Below, one piece after another: positions 55,233 through 64,000 of a DNA stretch of 64,000 bases. The notes below the pieces were generated by a model, which saw nothing but the letters and a program-made list of their open reading frames with translations, was not told the DNA's origin and did no database searches. Made by a program: the position numbers and the translations under genes. Source of the stretch: Stenotrophomonas sp. 610A2 (GTDB lineage Bacteria; Pseudomonadota; Gammaproteobacteria; Xanthomonadales; Xanthomonadaceae); contig NZ_CP130832.1 of the NCBI RefSeq assembly GCF_030549615.1, positions 4,476,001 to 4,540,000 of the forward strand, written 5' to 3'. The first letter of the stretch is position 1. Every line of letters starts with the position of its first letter.

Positions 55233-55261
55233 TGCAGCTACCTGTCAGGGGAATGGAACGC

Positions 55262-57247
55262 TCAAAGGATGGGGACCAGCCCGGCGCCGAAGGCGGTCAG
55301 CATGCGCACCAACACCCACTTGGGGCCGACATTCACTTCCGGGAAGTCGCCCACCGCGGTGTAGCAGCTGTGGAAACGCGGGTCCTGCCGGGTCAACGGC
55401 TGCGGACAGTCCGGGCCCGGCTTGAAGGCGTAGTCGGTGGCATAGCGCCACGGCCAGAAATCCAGGATCGGCAATGCTTCAGACGCCTTGCCGATGCTGT
55501 AGTTCAGGCCGGACAGCACCGGCGGCTTCTCGCGCGGCGCTACCACCCAGGAGTTGTCCGGGTGCACGTCGCGCAGGATGCTCTGCGCCAACTGCTCGGC
55601 GAAGGCCGGGTCTTCAATGATCACCGCGCCTTCGGTGTTGTAGTTCTCGCTGCGCGGATCGAAGTTGTGGGTGCCGATCACACCGATGCGGCGGTCCACC
55701 ACCAGCGACTTGGCATGCAGGCCCATGCGCGCACCGCGACGGGTGACCGGCAGCGGTCGGTTGACCGCGCGCGTGCCGAGGAACGAGGGCCGTGTTTCGG
55801 TACGCAACACCTCGCGCTCGACCTCGCTGCCATCGGCGGTGAGCCGACGTCCTGGGCCACTGCCGCTGCCACTGCCGCGCACATTGCTGCCGGCCGCACT
55901 GCCGCCAATCACCCGCCGTCGTGCCGGCGCCGGCGGTTCGCCGTCAAGCGGCGCAGGCAGCAACTGCGCATAGTCGATGGGCGCATCCAACGGGAACGGT
56001 TTGTACTCGTAGATGTTGAAGCCCAGCTCGCGCATGTTGCGGCGTTTGTACTTGTAGGACAGCGCATAGACGATGGGGTTGTCGGTCGCCGCCAGGCTGT
56101 TGGTCGAGACCACCACACGCGGTGGCGCCTCGCGCTTGCGCAGGTCCTTGAACAGCTTCTGCGCAGGCTTGGACAGCACCAGGTAGGGGGTCTGCAGCAG
56201 CACCTCGCTCTGCGCCTGGGCAATGAGCGCATCCAGTTTCGGCTCGGTCACATGCTGGCCATTGAGCGGCTGCGCCTCGCGTTCACGACGGTGCTTGCGC
56301 GGCAGGTCGGCGACATAGCTGACTGAACTCACCGGCAGCGCCGTATCAACGAACGCCTGTTCGATGAATTCCGGATCCGAGGCTTCCTCGTCCACCCGTG
56401 CGATCCGCTCCGGGCGCCGGAACGCGGCCTCCGGCATGGCCGGCACACCTTCATTCAACAAGGTCCGGCCGACATCGTTCAGCCGTTCGGCCGGTACGCT
56501 GCGGCGCGCCACCCAGAAGGCCTGGAAGTTGGCCGCCATCTCGCGTGCTTCCGGCCCGGCCACCACCACGTCACGGTCGCGGAAGTTGTACTCGCTGTCC
56601 CAGTCGTAATAGTCGTCCTGGTAGTTGCGGCCGCCAACCACGCCGATCACATCGTCGATCACCAGCAGCTTGTTGTGCATGCGCTGGTTGAAACGACGGA
56701 AGCAACACAGCACGCTGCCGGCATAGTCGAAGTAATTGAGCTTGGCCTTGCCGAACGCCGGGTTGTAGACACGCAGCTCGAAGTTGGCATGCGCACCGGA
56801 CAAGGCGCCGAGCATCTGCAGGTCGGAGATCGCCGAGAGCTGGTCGATCAGCACCCGTACCTTGACCCCACGACGCGCGGCAGCAAGCAATTCATCGATC
56901 ACCATCCGCGCACTGTCGTCGGTGTCGAAGATATAGGTCTGCAGATCCACGCTGCGGGTAGCACTGCGGATCAGGTTCAGCCGCGCGATCAGCGACAGCT
57001 CGCCCTCATCGAGGATGGTGGCGTAATGCCGCGGCACCTGCGCGGTGGATTCGGCGATGGCCTTGCCACCGAGCGCGCGCAAGGGCGAATCCAGCGCGCA
57101 GCGATCGGGCTGGTCGCAATCCACCACCGTGGAACGCGCGGCCACGGCAATGCCTTCGGCACGCTCGCGCTGCTGATTGGACAGCGAGGCACAACCGCTG
57201 GCCAGCAGGACCGCCAGCACCAGGAAAAGACGAATCACAGCTTTCAC
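55262..57247 (-). CDS. phospholipase D/cardiolipin synthase-family lipoprotein
   Basis: 661 aa. Lipobox LLASGCAS acylates Cys19. Two HKD catalytic motifs: H191-K193-D198 (RMHNKLLVIDD) and H511-K513-D518 (LHAKSLVVDRR), each followed by GG/GTHN and an acidic residue. A long Gly/Ser/Arg-rich insertion (~430-475) lies between the halves. Similar to the ClsC-type periplasmic PLD proteins that make cardiolipin or related lipids. Its ATG overlaps the YceI gene stop (ATGA), so the two are co-translated. Confidence 0.9.
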   Translation of the reverse strand: MKAVIRLFLVLAVLLASGCASLSNQQRERAEGIAVAARSTVVDCDQPDRCALDSPLRALGGKAIAESTAQVPRHYATILDEGELSLIARLNLIRSATRSVDLQTYIFDTDDSARMVIDELLAAARRGVKVRVLIDQLSAISDLQMLGALSGAHANFELRVYNPAFGKAKLNYFDYAGSVLCCFRRFNQRMHNKLLVIDDVIGVVGGRNYQDDYYDWDSEYNFRDRDVVVAGPEAREMAANFQAFWVARRSVPAERLNDVGRTLLNEGVPAMPEAAFRRPERIARVDEEASDPEFIEQAFVDTALPVSSVSYVADLPRKHRREREAQPLNGQHVTEPKLDALIAQAQSEVLLQTPYLVLSKPAQKLFKDLRKREAPPRVVVSTNSLAATDNPIVYALSYKYKRRNMRELGFNIYEYKPFPLDAPIDYAQLLPAPLDGEPPAPARRRVIGGSAAGSNVRGSGSGSGPGRRLTADGSEVEREVLRTETRPSFLGTRAVNRPLPVTRRGARMGLHAKSLVVDRRIGVIGTHNFDPRSENYNTEGAVIIEDPAFAEQLAQSILRDVHPDNSWVVAPREKPPVLSGLNYSIGKASEALPILDFWPWRYATDYAFKPGPDCPQPLTRQDPRFHSCYTAVGDFPEVNVGPKWVLVRMLTAFGAGLVPIL

Positions 57248-57813
57248 GTTTTGGGGGCGCCAACCAGGCGTGTACGCAGTACGAATATCACTCGATCACT
57301 CAGGGCCATCTGCCAGCTGTCCATGCCATATCGGCCGCGCAGGATGGTACCGCGGCTGACGAGGTCGCAATCATAGCCGGGGCGCGCGCATTCAGGCTTT
57401 GCCAGGCGCATCACTTCGGGCCGGCTGATGCCACGGATCGTCAAGCGCCCCTGCACATCACCGCCGGTTTCGGTCAGACGCGGGTCATAGGGATCGGAGT
57501 CGAACTCCACCACCGGGTAGCGCGCAGCATCGAAGAAGTCCTCGCCGCGCATCCAGCCGGTATAGCGGGGCTTGTCGGGGATCTCCACATATTCGCTGTA
57601 CATGCGCAGCCGCACCTGGTGGCGGCCATCGGGCAACACTGTGATCCAACCCTCGAAGCGCGGGAAAACACCCTCGACCTTCTGCCCGAAGCGGGTACGT
57701 ATTTCAAAGCCAAAACGGGAATGTGCCGTGTCGAAATGCAATGGCTCGGCCGCAAGGGCCGAGCCAGACAGCATCAACAGAATCAGCAGCAGCCCAAACC
57801 GCGCCGCCGCCAT
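57244..57813 (-). CDS. YceI-family periplasmic lipid-binding protein
   Basis: 189 aa with a signal peptide (MAAARFGLLLILLMLSGSALA). The YceI lipocalin-like barrel is visible: LHFDTAHSRFGFEIRTRF at the start, GEDFFDAARYPVVEFDSD in the middle, and GRLTIRGISRPEVMRL. It probably carries a polyisoprenoid or lipid in the periplasm. Coupled to the downstream phospholipase-D-type lipoprotein, suggesting joint work on envelope lipids. The start is 4 nt from the end of sixA. Confidence 0.9.
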   Translation of the reverse strand: MAAARFGLLLILLMLSGSALAAEPLHFDTAHSRFGFEIRTRFGQKVEGVFPRFEGWITVLPDGRHQVRLRMYSEYVEIPDKPRYTGWMRGEDFFDAARYPVVEFDSDPYDPRLTETGGDVQGRLTIRGISRPEVMRLAKPECARPGYDCDLVSRGTILRGRYGMDSWQMALSDRVIFVLRTRLVGAPKT

Positions 57814-57817
57814 GGAC

Positions 57818-58294
57818 TCAGGGCCACCAGAATGCGGTCAACTTGGCGATGCCGGGTTCGATCGCCGCCTCCATCGGCAACGACAGCACCGCGACCGACG
57901 CCGGCGGCATGCCGCGGTAATCACCGGTCTGGCCACTGTGCATCAGCGCCACCAGCTGCTCCAGCCCCGGGTTATGGCCGACCAAAAGCACGCGCTCCAC
58001 CTCGCTGTGCTCGTCCAGCAGGGCCGCCAGGGTGCCAGGCGCGGCGTCATAGATGCGCTCTTCAAGGCGCTGCTCGACGTAACCGGTACGCTCTAGCACT
58101 GCCTCCAGGGTCTCCCGGGCGCGGCGGGCCGGCGAGCACAGCACCCGGTCCGGAACCAGTTTGTTTTCCTGTAACCAACGGCCGGCCGACTCGGCCTCGG
58201 CCAGGCCATGCGGTGAGAGGGGCCGGTCGATGTCGGCTTGGCCATTGGCCGCCGGTTCGGCATGGGCATGTCGCAGCAGGATCAATTCACGCAT
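57818..58294 (-). CDS. sixA: phosphohistidine phosphatase SixA
   Basis: 158 aa. Histidine-phosphatase motif LILLRHAHAEP (Arg8, His9 phosphoacceptor) near the N-terminus, the second pair VGHNPGLEQL ~residue 104, and CSPARRARETLEAVL. SixA removes phosphate from phosphohistidine proteins such as those of the nitrogen PTS in E. coli. It is on the same strand as yceI/PLD (4-bp gap) and 18 bp downstream of the ParA-type gene. Confidence 0.93.
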   Translation of the reverse strand: MRELILLRHAHAEPAANGQADIDRPLSPHGLAEAESAGRWLQENKLVPDRVLCSPARRARETLEAVLERTGYVEQRLEERIYDAAPGTLAALLDEHSEVERVLLVGHNPGLEQLVALMHSGQTGDYRGMPPASVAVLSLPMEAAIEPGIAKLTAFWWP

Positions 58295-58312
58295 GGTCGG
58301 GTAGTACTCCTG

Positions 58313-58945
58313 TCAGACCTTGTTCAACCACTTGAGCAGCGGCTCCCAGTCTTGCTGGTGCTCGCGTACCTGTGCTGAGTGATAGTCGAACAGGCTGCGC
58401 CCGAGCCCGACCATCACCACATAACTCTGGCTGTCGCGCAGCTGCGCGACCACCTCATACGGCCATTCGGCCAGCATCTGCCGGGCCTGTTGCGAGGTCT
58501 GCGTCCACGGCTTGGTGCGGTTGAGCACCAGCCCCACCGGCACTGCCCGCGAATGGATGCGCTTGATCCTGGACAGGCTGTTGAGGAAGCCGACGATCGC
58601 CTCGATGTCCAGCGCCGAGGGCAGCACCGGCACCACCACCGCATCGGCGATGTCGATGAAGCGTTCCAGGTCCTCGCCATAGGCACCGGCCGGGGCATCG
58701 ATGATGACCTGTTCGGCGCCGTCGGGGATGAGCTTTTCCCAATTCTTCTTGCGGTGCACGTCCACCGGCAGCACGGCGCTCTCCAGGATCGAGCGGCGTT
58801 GCGCCCAGCGGGTGCTGGAGCCCTGCGGGTCGGCATCGGCGATCACCGTTGCCAAGCCGGACAAGGCCGAGTGTGCGGCCAGATGGGTAGCGATGGTGGT
58901 CTTGCCGACACCGCCTTTGGAGCCGGCTACCAGAATCGTCTTCAT
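58313..58945 (-). CDS. ParA/MinD-type ATPase
   Basis: 210 aa from ATG 58945 ([12 protein letters not shown]). Deviant Walker A KGGVGKTT with the signature Lys (residues 10-17), DADPQGSS switch region, and [14 protein letters not shown]alker B. Short ParA without an HTH. There is no parB or centromere-like repeat nearby, so it more likely positions a cellular machine than segregates DNA. It is divergent from the Ycf46-like ATPase gene with ~134 bp between starts. Confidence 0.9.
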   Translation of the reverse strand: MKTILVAGSKGGVGKTTIATHLAAHSALSGLATVIADADPQGSSTRWAQRRSILESAVLPVDVHRKKNWEKLIPDGAEQVIIDAPAGAYGEDLERFIDIADAVVVPVLPSALDIEAIVGFLNSLSRIKRIHSRAVPVGLVLNRTKPWTQTSQQARQMLAEWPYEVVAQLRDSQSYVVMVGLGRSLFDYHSAQVREHQQDWEPLLKWLNKV

Positions 58946-59079
58946 GCACGCCTCGTTTTCGCGGGACTTGCCCGCAGCGTACACCGGCCCGCGTTACCAA
59001 AGGTAGTCATCCGGTGAGGAAGCCGCCCCGGCAAGGCCTGCGGCTTTGCTATCGTGTCGCCCCCGGCATTGGAACCACC

Positions 59080-60561
59080 ATGAGCGAGCTGCAGGACCTC
59101 ACCGCACTGATCCGCGCCAACACCGCGCTGATCGTCATCGAAACGCAGGATGAGACCCGTATCGTGGGCCTGTTCCGCGAGGCCTTGATGCATGTGTGGC
59201 GCTCGCTGTACCGCTGGTCGATCACCGAGGGCCTGCGCCGCATCGACATGGACCGCGAGGACGAGGCGGTCGGCCCGCCCGATGCCAGCGCCGCCCTGCG
59301 CATGATCCAGGAGGCCGACCAGCGCGGCATCTACCTGCTGCTCGATTTCCACCCCTACCTGGGCTACGCCAGCCACCAGCGGCTGCTACGCGACATCATC
59401 CAGCGCCGCCACAGCCAGCCGCACGTGGTGGTGCTGGTCGGCGCCAAGGTCGAGCTGTCGGCCGAGCTGGAAGCACTGGCGACCCGCTTCAACCCGCGCC
59501 TGCCCGATGCCAATGCGCTGCTGAAGATGCTGCGCGAGGAAGCGGCCAGCTATGCCCAGGAGAACGGCGGACGCCGGGTCGAGGTGGACCAGGAGGCAGT
59601 GCAGCAGATCCTGCGCAACCTGCGCGGGCTGAGCATGACCGACGCCCGCCGCATCGCCCGCCAGCTGATCTTCGCCGATGGCGCGCTGAAGGCCGACGAC
59701 CTGCCGCAGCTGGCCAAGCTCAAGTTCGAACTGCTCAACCGCAGCGGCCACCTGCATTACGAATACGACTCGGCCCGTTTCAGCGACGTGGCCGGCGCGC
59801 GCCGGCTCAAGCGCTGGATCGAGCAGCGGCGTGCGGTGTTTGTCTCCGGCAATGCCCCGCCCGGCTTGGACCCGCCCAAGGGCATGCTGCTGCTCGGCGT
59901 GCAGGGCTGCGGCAAGTCGATGCTGGCCAAGGCCACCGCCGCCGGTTTCGGGGTGCCGCTGCTGCGCCTGGATTTCGGCACGCTGTACAACAAGTACCAC
60001 GGCGAGACCGAGAAGAACCTGCGCGACGCACTGGCCTCGGCCGAGCAGCTGGCGCCGTGCGTGCTGTGGATAGACGAGGTCGAGAAGGGACTGGCCAGCG
60101 GTGGTGAGGACGGCGGCGTGTCGCGCCGCGTGCTCGGTTACCTGCTGACCTGGATGGCAGAACGCAAGGCGCCGGTGTTCATCGTCGCCACCGCCAACCA
60201 GGTGCAGGAGCTGCCGGCCGAGCTGCTGCGCAAGGGCCGCTTCGACGAGATCTTCTTCGTCGACCTGCCCTCGCCCGACACCCGCGTCGAACTACTGCAC
60301 CTGCATCTGCAGCGTCGCCAGCTGCAGCCGGACTTGTTCGCTCTACCCGCCCTTGCTGCCGCCAGCGAAGGTTTCTCCGGTGCCGAAATCGAACAGGCGG
60401 TGGTCGCCGGCCTATATGCGGCACATGCCGAGCAGAAGCCGCTGGATACCGAGCTGTTGATGGCCGAGATCCGCAACACAAGACCGCTGTCGGTGCTGAT
60501 GGCCGAGCAGGTGCAGTCGCTGCGCGACTGGGCCCGCGAGCGCACCGTACCGGCGGATTGA
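59080..60561 (+). CDS. AAA+ ATPase, Ycf46-like
   Basis: 493 aa from ATG 59080 (MSELQDLTALIRANTAL). The N-domain (~1-190) carries VIETQDETR and FHPYLGYASHQRLLRDIIQ, characteristic of the Ycf46 group. The AAA+ core has Walker A LLGVQGCGKSMLAKA, Walker B CVLWIDEVEKGLA, sensor VATANQVQELPAELLRKGRFDE (Arg fingers) and a final GFSGAEIEQAV. In cyanobacteria and proteobacteria this family is soluble and has an ill-defined role in metabolite or protein handling. It ends next to a SMAG element. Confidence 0.93.
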   Translation: MSELQDLTALIRANTALIVIETQDETRIVGLFREALMHVWRSLYRWSITEGLRRIDMDREDEAVGPPDASAALRMIQEADQRGIYLLLDFHPYLGYASHQRLLRDIIQRRHSQPHVVVLVGAKVELSAELEALATRFNPRLPDANALLKMLREEAASYAQENGGRRVEVDQEAVQQILRNLRGLSMTDARRIARQLIFADGALKADDLPQLAKLKFELLNRSGHLHYEYDSARFSDVAGARRLKRWIEQRRAVFVSGNAPPGLDPPKGMLLLGVQGCGKSMLAKATAAGFGVPLLRLDFGTLYNKYHGETEKNLRDALASAEQLAPCVLWIDEVEKGLASGGEDGGVSRRVLGYLLTWMAERKAPVFIVATANQVQELPAELLRKGRFDEIFFVDLPSPDTRVELLHLHLQRRQLQPDLFALPALAAASEGFSGAEIEQAVVAGLYAAHAEQKPLDTELLMAEIRNTRPLSVLMAEQVQSLRDWARERTVPAD

Positions 60562-60593
60562 GGCTGCTGGAAGACGCAATCACTGTTGTACGG

Positions 60594-60616
60594 GTAGTGC
60601 CGAGCCATGCTCGGCA
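60594..60616 (+). repeat. SMAG/REP palindrome, single
   Basis: GTAGTGCCGAGCCATG... copy followed by AGAAGCTTTCCCAGCCAAAG, close to the tail of the copy at 22212. Confidence 0.85.
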
Positions 60617-60641
60617 GAAGCTTTCCCAGCCAAAGCAAAAG

Positions 60642-60682
60642 CCCCCTCCCCAACCCTCCCCTTCGCCATGCGAAAGGGAGGG
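60642..60682. repeat. C-rich hairpin element
   Basis: CCCCCTCCCCAACCCTCCCC then TTCGCCATGCGAAAGGGAGGG; self-complementary as at 33488. Confidence 0.75.
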
Positions 60683-60740
60683 CGCAAGCGGACCTGCCAC
60701 GTCATCCGATGATCCGGGACCACGGCTGGGGCGACGCCCA

Positions 60741-61148
60741 CTATCCGTGGCAGTAGACAACGACTATGTGGTGCCCGGGAAACTGCCTGCATATATCAAT
60801 CGCGCGATCATTCCACGCGTGTGTCGCTGGCATCTGCGAATCCCTGTCCTCAATCCACTCGGGCCCAGGAGTGACGATTGCAGAGGTAACGCCGCTCTCG
60901 GCGAGCGTATCAGCCGGAAAAACCAGGTACTCGGAATCTCGCAAAGCGGTGGGCCAGTCGCGCAAGTCGACACCGTTTTCCTCAAGCCAATCCCGTGTGC
61001 AGCACCAGTAATAGTCCCACGCACCAGGTGACAGGTCGTCCTGCCACATCTGGAATGGCTTCATCTGCGTGGCAACGGCTGCTTCTATGGCATGTGCATC
61101 GCTGACATCCGTACCCATGGGCAATACGACCAGCGCATAGAATTTCAT
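60741..61148 (-). CDS. protein of unknown function, 135 aa
   Basis: From ATG 61148 (MKFYALVVLPMGTDVSD). Soluble, with an unusual number of Trp/Tyr (AWDYYWCCTRDWLEENG) and a C-terminal HHIVVVYCHG. The size and motifs suggest a small single-domain enzyme or immunity-type protein, but I recognise no family. It is isolated between repeats. Confidence 0.7.
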   Translation of the reverse strand: MKFYALVVLPMGTDVSDAHAIEAAVATQMKPFQMWQDDLSPGAWDYYWCCTRDWLEENGVDLRDWPTALRDSEYLVFPADTLAESGVTSAIVTPGPEWIEDRDSQMPATHAWNDRAIDICRQFPGHHIVVVYCHG

Positions 61149-61454
61149 CGGAACCGGGAACCTTGATATCTGAACCAACCCGCGGTGCAAAGCGAGTCCA
61201 TGGCCCAGCGTACATCACACGCGCAGTATCTATCTGCCCGTACGCCTGACTTCCGGGTTGCGCTGCGCTTACCCGGACTACACCAACGGAGCACGCATAC
61301 GCTGTTGGTAGGAGCGGCGTAAGCCGCGAAGCACGTACTGCATCAGATAGCACAGCTGCGAGGACTCTCAGCAATGTCAGCTTCGCGGCTTACGCCGCTC
61401 CCACAAACGGAACCCCAGCCATCAAATATGGAGTCACGCGGCATGCGCTTGATG
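61149..61454. other. 306-bp intergenic region with REP-like pair
   Basis: Contains GTAGGAGCGGCGTAAGCCGC (from 61308) and its reverse partner ending 61404, the second copy of the family at 1481; arms match at 24 of 25 positions. Upstream of it, GGGTTGCGCTGCGCTTACCC (61257-61276) is a separate palindromic element frequent in this genus. Nothing else is seen. Confidence 0.7.
61308..61404. repeat. GTAG-headed REP-like inverted pair (GTAGGAGCGGCG family)
   Basis: Arms 61308-61332 and 61380-61404 enclose 47 bp, the same spacing as in the copy at 1481-1577; the arms differ by a T/A change inside the core (GTAAGCC versus GTCAGCC) relative to that copy. Confidence 0.8.
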
Positions 61455-62519
61455 TCAACTGGTTGGCGGCACTGGCGGTGCAACCCAGTCGACTGGCGGC
61501 AGCAAGGGTTCACCCTGATGCTGCAGCAATCTGCGCATTGCCGGGATCTCGCCTTCTTCGCCAAACCAGCGCATATAGACCTGCGGCTCGACGGTCGATG
61601 CTTTCCGTGCGGGCTCATTGTTGTTCAAGAGTGTGGAGCTCTGCATCTGCAGCCAATCGAGTTGAAGCACTCGCTCAGCCAGATTCCTGGCTGCCTCTGG
61701 CTGCGCCTCAAACCTCGCCAACCGTTGCAAGCCAGCCTTTGCCATCAACATCGTGTCGCTGTCAGCGATGCGCCGCAGCAGGTTCCGACACTGCTCGCGC
61801 CGATGGATGTCGGATTCATCAGTTGGACAGAGCGACAATGCCGCCTTCAACTCCGGTTGCCACATGCCAGATGCGATGCTGAAGAGCGTCGCCACCCGCT
61901 CATGTTCTGCATACCGGCCATTGTTGGCCTGTTCCCATTGCAGCGCCCGCTGTGGCTGCACCACAGGCCAGATCATACCGGTGGTCGCCGCGTCCAGCAG
62001 CCGTATTATCGAAGGGAACTGATCGTCGTAACGTGGCGCATCCAAAGCGCGCTTCTTGGCCTTGTCGGCACCTGCCTGATCTCCATGCTTCTGCCCCCAA
62101 CGCATCAATAACAGCTGCGCGTCGGCGCCGTCTTCTGCCTGTAGCGTCGCCACTGCTTTCTCCACCGCACAATCGCCGCCATCAATGCAGCGCCGCACGG
62201 CGGTGGCGGCAATCAAGGGTTCATCGCTGCCCGTGGCGATTGCTTCCAGCAACCAGCGCTCCGCTTCCGGCGCGGGCTTCAGCCTGCCGGTCTGCAGATC
62301 GAGTGAAATCGGCGCCAATCCAGCGGCGGCATACAGCTTCAGTGGTTCACCTGTGGCTGCCAGCTTGCTTGCCTGCTCCATCCGCGCTTGATTCTGCGCC
62401 TGTACGTGCACCAACAGCTCTTCAGGAGCAACGCCATCCTGGTCATCCGCAGCAGCCTGTGCACCCGCGTTTGCAGTAATCGCGCATAGCAGCAGTACCC
62501 ACATTCCCTGTTTACGCAT
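61455..62519 (-). CDS. periplasmic protein of unknown function
   Basis: 354 aa with a signal peptide (MRKQGMWVLLLCAITANAGAQA). The mature protein is helical and looks repetitive in a TPR/Sel1-like way (AERWLLEAIATGSDEPLIAA, QLLLMRWGQKHGDQAGADKAKKRAL, RNLLRRIADSDTMLMAKAGLQRLAR), with four Cys. It ends in a Pro-rich tail. Family not recognised. Confidence 0.75.
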   Translation of the reverse strand: MRKQGMWVLLLCAITANAGAQAAADDQDGVAPEELLVHVQAQNQARMEQASKLAATGEPLKLYAAAGLAPISLDLQTGRLKPAPEAERWLLEAIATGSDEPLIAATAVRRCIDGGDCAVEKAVATLQAEDGADAQLLLMRWGQKHGDQAGADKAKKRALDAPRYDDQFPSIIRLLDAATTGMIWPVVQPQRALQWEQANNGRYAEHERVATLFSIASGMWQPELKAALSLCPTDESDIHRREQCRNLLRRIADSDTMLMAKAGLQRLARFEAQPEAARNLAERVLQLDWLQMQSSTLLNNNEPARKASTVEPQVYMRWFGEEGEIPAMRRLLQHQGEPLLPPVDWVAPPVPPTS

Positions 62520-62560
62520 GCCGGTTTCCCTCCAAGAGCATCAAGCTTTACGGCGCAGAC

Positions 62561-63475
62561 TCAAACCACCCGGTCCAACACCCAGACCCAGGCCGGCAAG
62601 GTGGCCAATGACAACACAATGCCATAACCCACCATTGCCGCTGCCAATCGCGGTGCCAGCCGGTGCGAGATGGCCAGGGCGGCGGCGGTGATCATCGTCG
62701 GCATCGCGGTTTCCAGCACGTTGACCCGCAGCATTTCGCCCTGCAGGCCGAATGCCCAGGACAGCGGCAACGCGGCGGCGGGTAACACCAGCAGTTTGAG
62801 CAGCAGGCCCACGCCCAGCGGCGCCAGCTCAGCGCGCGACAGCCGCAGCTGGATGGTCAGGCCCACCGCCAGCATCACCAGCGGCAGCATCGCGTCGGAT
62901 ACGTTCTTCAATGCGCCGGCAATCCATGTCGGCGGTGATGCCGGCATCACCAGCAAAGCGAAGATCAATGCCCACAGCGGCGGGAAGCGGGCGATGCGCA
63001 GCAGGATCTGGCCAGTGCTGGGCGGGGTATCGCCGCTGTAGCGCGCCAGCACATACAGGCCGAACGTCGACAGCATCACGAAGGTGCCGAACTGGTCGTA
63101 GACCACTGCATATGGCAGGGCGTGGTCACCCAGCAGCGCGCGCACCATCGGGTAGCCGATGAAGCTGGAATTGCACAGCGCCACGCACAGCAGCAGCACC
63201 GCATGCACCTGCCGCTCGAAACCGAATACGCGTGTGGCCAGGCTCACCAAGGCCAGGGTAAGCAGCATCAGCAACCACGGCGTCAGCATGATGCCGATCA
63301 AGGAGGCATCCAGCTGCAGGCGGGGTACATAGGTGAGCACCGCCGCTGGCAGGCAGATGTACAGCACCACCTTGTTGAGCACGTCGGCGGCGTTGTCCGG
63401 GAATACCCGGAACCGTGCGAAGACCATGCCCAGTGCGAGCATGGCCAGGATCAGTGCGAAAGCGTCGAATGCCAT
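62561..63475 (-). CDS. AEC-family (auxin efflux carrier-like) transporter
   Basis: 304 aa, about ten membrane helices in two inverted halves. Typical positions: FARFRVFPDNAADVLNKVVLYICLPAAVL (helices 1-2), SSFIGYPMVRALLGDHALPYAVVYDQFG, and the C-terminal ETAMPTMITAAALA (cross-over Pro). AEC carriers export or exchange small organic acids such as malonate or malate. No linked metabolic gene gives the substrate. Confidence 0.92.
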   Translation of the reverse strand: MAFDAFALILAMLALGMVFARFRVFPDNAADVLNKVVLYICLPAAVLTYVPRLQLDASLIGIMLTPWLLMLLTLALVSLATRVFGFERQVHAVLLLCVALCNSSFIGYPMVRALLGDHALPYAVVYDQFGTFVMLSTFGLYVLARYSGDTPPSTGQILLRIARFPPLWALIFALLVMPASPPTWIAGALKNVSDAMLPLVMLAVGLTIQLRLSRAELAPLGVGLLLKLLVLPAAALPLSWAFGLQGEMLRVNVLETAMPTMITAAALAISHRLAPRLAAAMVGYGIVLSLATLPAWVWVLDRVV

Positions 63476-63580
63476 GGTGCAAGCATGCGCCGGGCTGCCC
63501 CGCGAGGGGAATCAGCGCCGACTCAAAGCCTCCCGTGAAGCGCCACCAAGGTGTGCCAGCGCTGCCTCACCTGTGCGGCC

Positions 63581-64000
63581 TTACGGCCATGCCGGCGGAT
63601 TGGCTGCCCAGGCCTGCTGTACCTGCGACAGCTGTGTGCGCTCGGCGTCGTTCCAGGTCGGCAGCAACTGCGCATAAGCCGTGGTGTCGGTCCATTGCCC
63701 GGGTTCGGTGCGCACGGCAGCGGCATACCAGGCCACGGCTTCGTCCTTGCGCTCCAGCTTCCACAGCACAAGCGCCAGCGTTGTCGGCAGCCATGACGGG
63801 TTGCCGCGGGTACCTTCGGCCGCCCTGCTCCACAGGTTCAGCGCGTCCTGCGCATCGCCGCGGCGGTACAGATCCCAACCGTGGTTCCAGCGCAGGCTGC
63901 GGGCCTGCACGGAGGTGTCGGCAACCGCGGCCATGGCTTCCTCGTACAGTTTGCCGCCCAGCTCGGCACGCCCATCGCGGTAGGCGATGCTGGCCAGCTG
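63581..64000 (-). CDS. TPR-domain protein, C-terminal part
   Basis: The frame is open from the right edge (codons run through 64000) to a stop at 63581, so the start lies outside the window. The 139 residues visible hold TPR repeats (WNHGWDLYRRGDAQDALNLWSRAA, TLALVLWKLERKDEAVAWYAAAV) and end in ANPPAWP. Sel1/TPR proteins of this kind act as scaffolds; the domain that would reveal the partner is missing. Confidence 0.8.
   Translation of the reverse strand, partial: QLASIAYRDGRAELGGKLYEEAMAAVADTSVQARSLRWNHGWDLYRRGDAQDALNLWSRAAEGTRGNPSWLPTTLALVLWKLERKDEAVAWYAAAVRTEPGQWTDTTAYAQLLPTWNDAERTQLSQVQQAWAANPPAWP

Overview
The window looks like chromosomal DNA of a Stenotrophomonas-like gammaproteobacterium (Xanthomonadaceae). 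The evidence is high G+C, an Ax21-family outer-membrane protein, an alpha-amino-acid ester hydrolase close to the Xanthomonas enzyme, a yibN-secB-gpsA order, and many GTAG-headed palindromes (GTAGTGCCGAGCCATG...) of the SMAG/REP kind known from S. maltophilia. No tRNA, rRNA, CRISPR array, integrase or transposase gene was seen.

Layout: 1-1.4 kb, end of a TonB-dependent receptor and a membrane protein. 1.6-6.5 kb, a metabolic island: an MFS transporter divergent from a tightly coupled operon of a GntR/UTRA regulator, large and small isopropylmalate-dehydratase-like subunits, and a VOC-type protein. 6.8-9.8 kb, a secreted ester hydrolase, a 30-aa membrane peptide, a small unknown protein and a BON-domain protein. 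9.9-13.8 kb, a 1289-aa surface protein with an internally duplicated architecture, divergent from a TPR/GT41 (OGT-like) glycosyltransferase at 14.7-16.9 kb. 17.3-21.2 kb, an McrBC-type restriction pair. 21.5-29.2 kb, ax21, gpsA, secB, a rhodanese, a thioesterase and hemD-hemX-hemY. 29.2-34.8 kb, envelope unknowns, a thiolase and two tandem Cu/Zn superoxide dismutase lipoproteins. 34.9-37.4 kb, a transmembrane Ser/Thr kinase. 37.6-45.2 kb, the nitrogen-control block: ntrC-ntrB, an amiD-like amidase, amtB, glnK and glnA. 45.3-64 kb, mostly housekeeping and envelope genes: uppP, a META-domain lipoprotein, a PEBP, a TPR-sulfotransferase, a YheT hydrolase, a PlsC acyltransferase, a PAS-PAS-GAF-GGDEF-EAL protein, thioesterase, PLD/YceI, sixA, ParA, a Ycf46-like ATPase and an AEC carrier.

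How parts work together: the nitrogen block carries readable regulation. A textbook sigma-54 promoter precedes glnA, with two perfect NtrC-type palindromes 65-120 bp further upstream, and a third NtrC palindrome abuts the ntrB start codon. GlnK and AmtB would sense and import ammonium. The leuCD-like operon with its own regulator and transporter reads as a catabolic unit for an unidentified hydroxy-acid or related carboxylate. The surface protein and GT41 transferase sit head to head, which suggests but does not prove adhesin glycosylation.

Intergenic DNA is rich in small elements: two GTAG-headed palindrome families, a C-rich hairpin family (CCCTCCCC...GGGAGGG), and an (8 bp)x11 tandem array at 54.7 kb.
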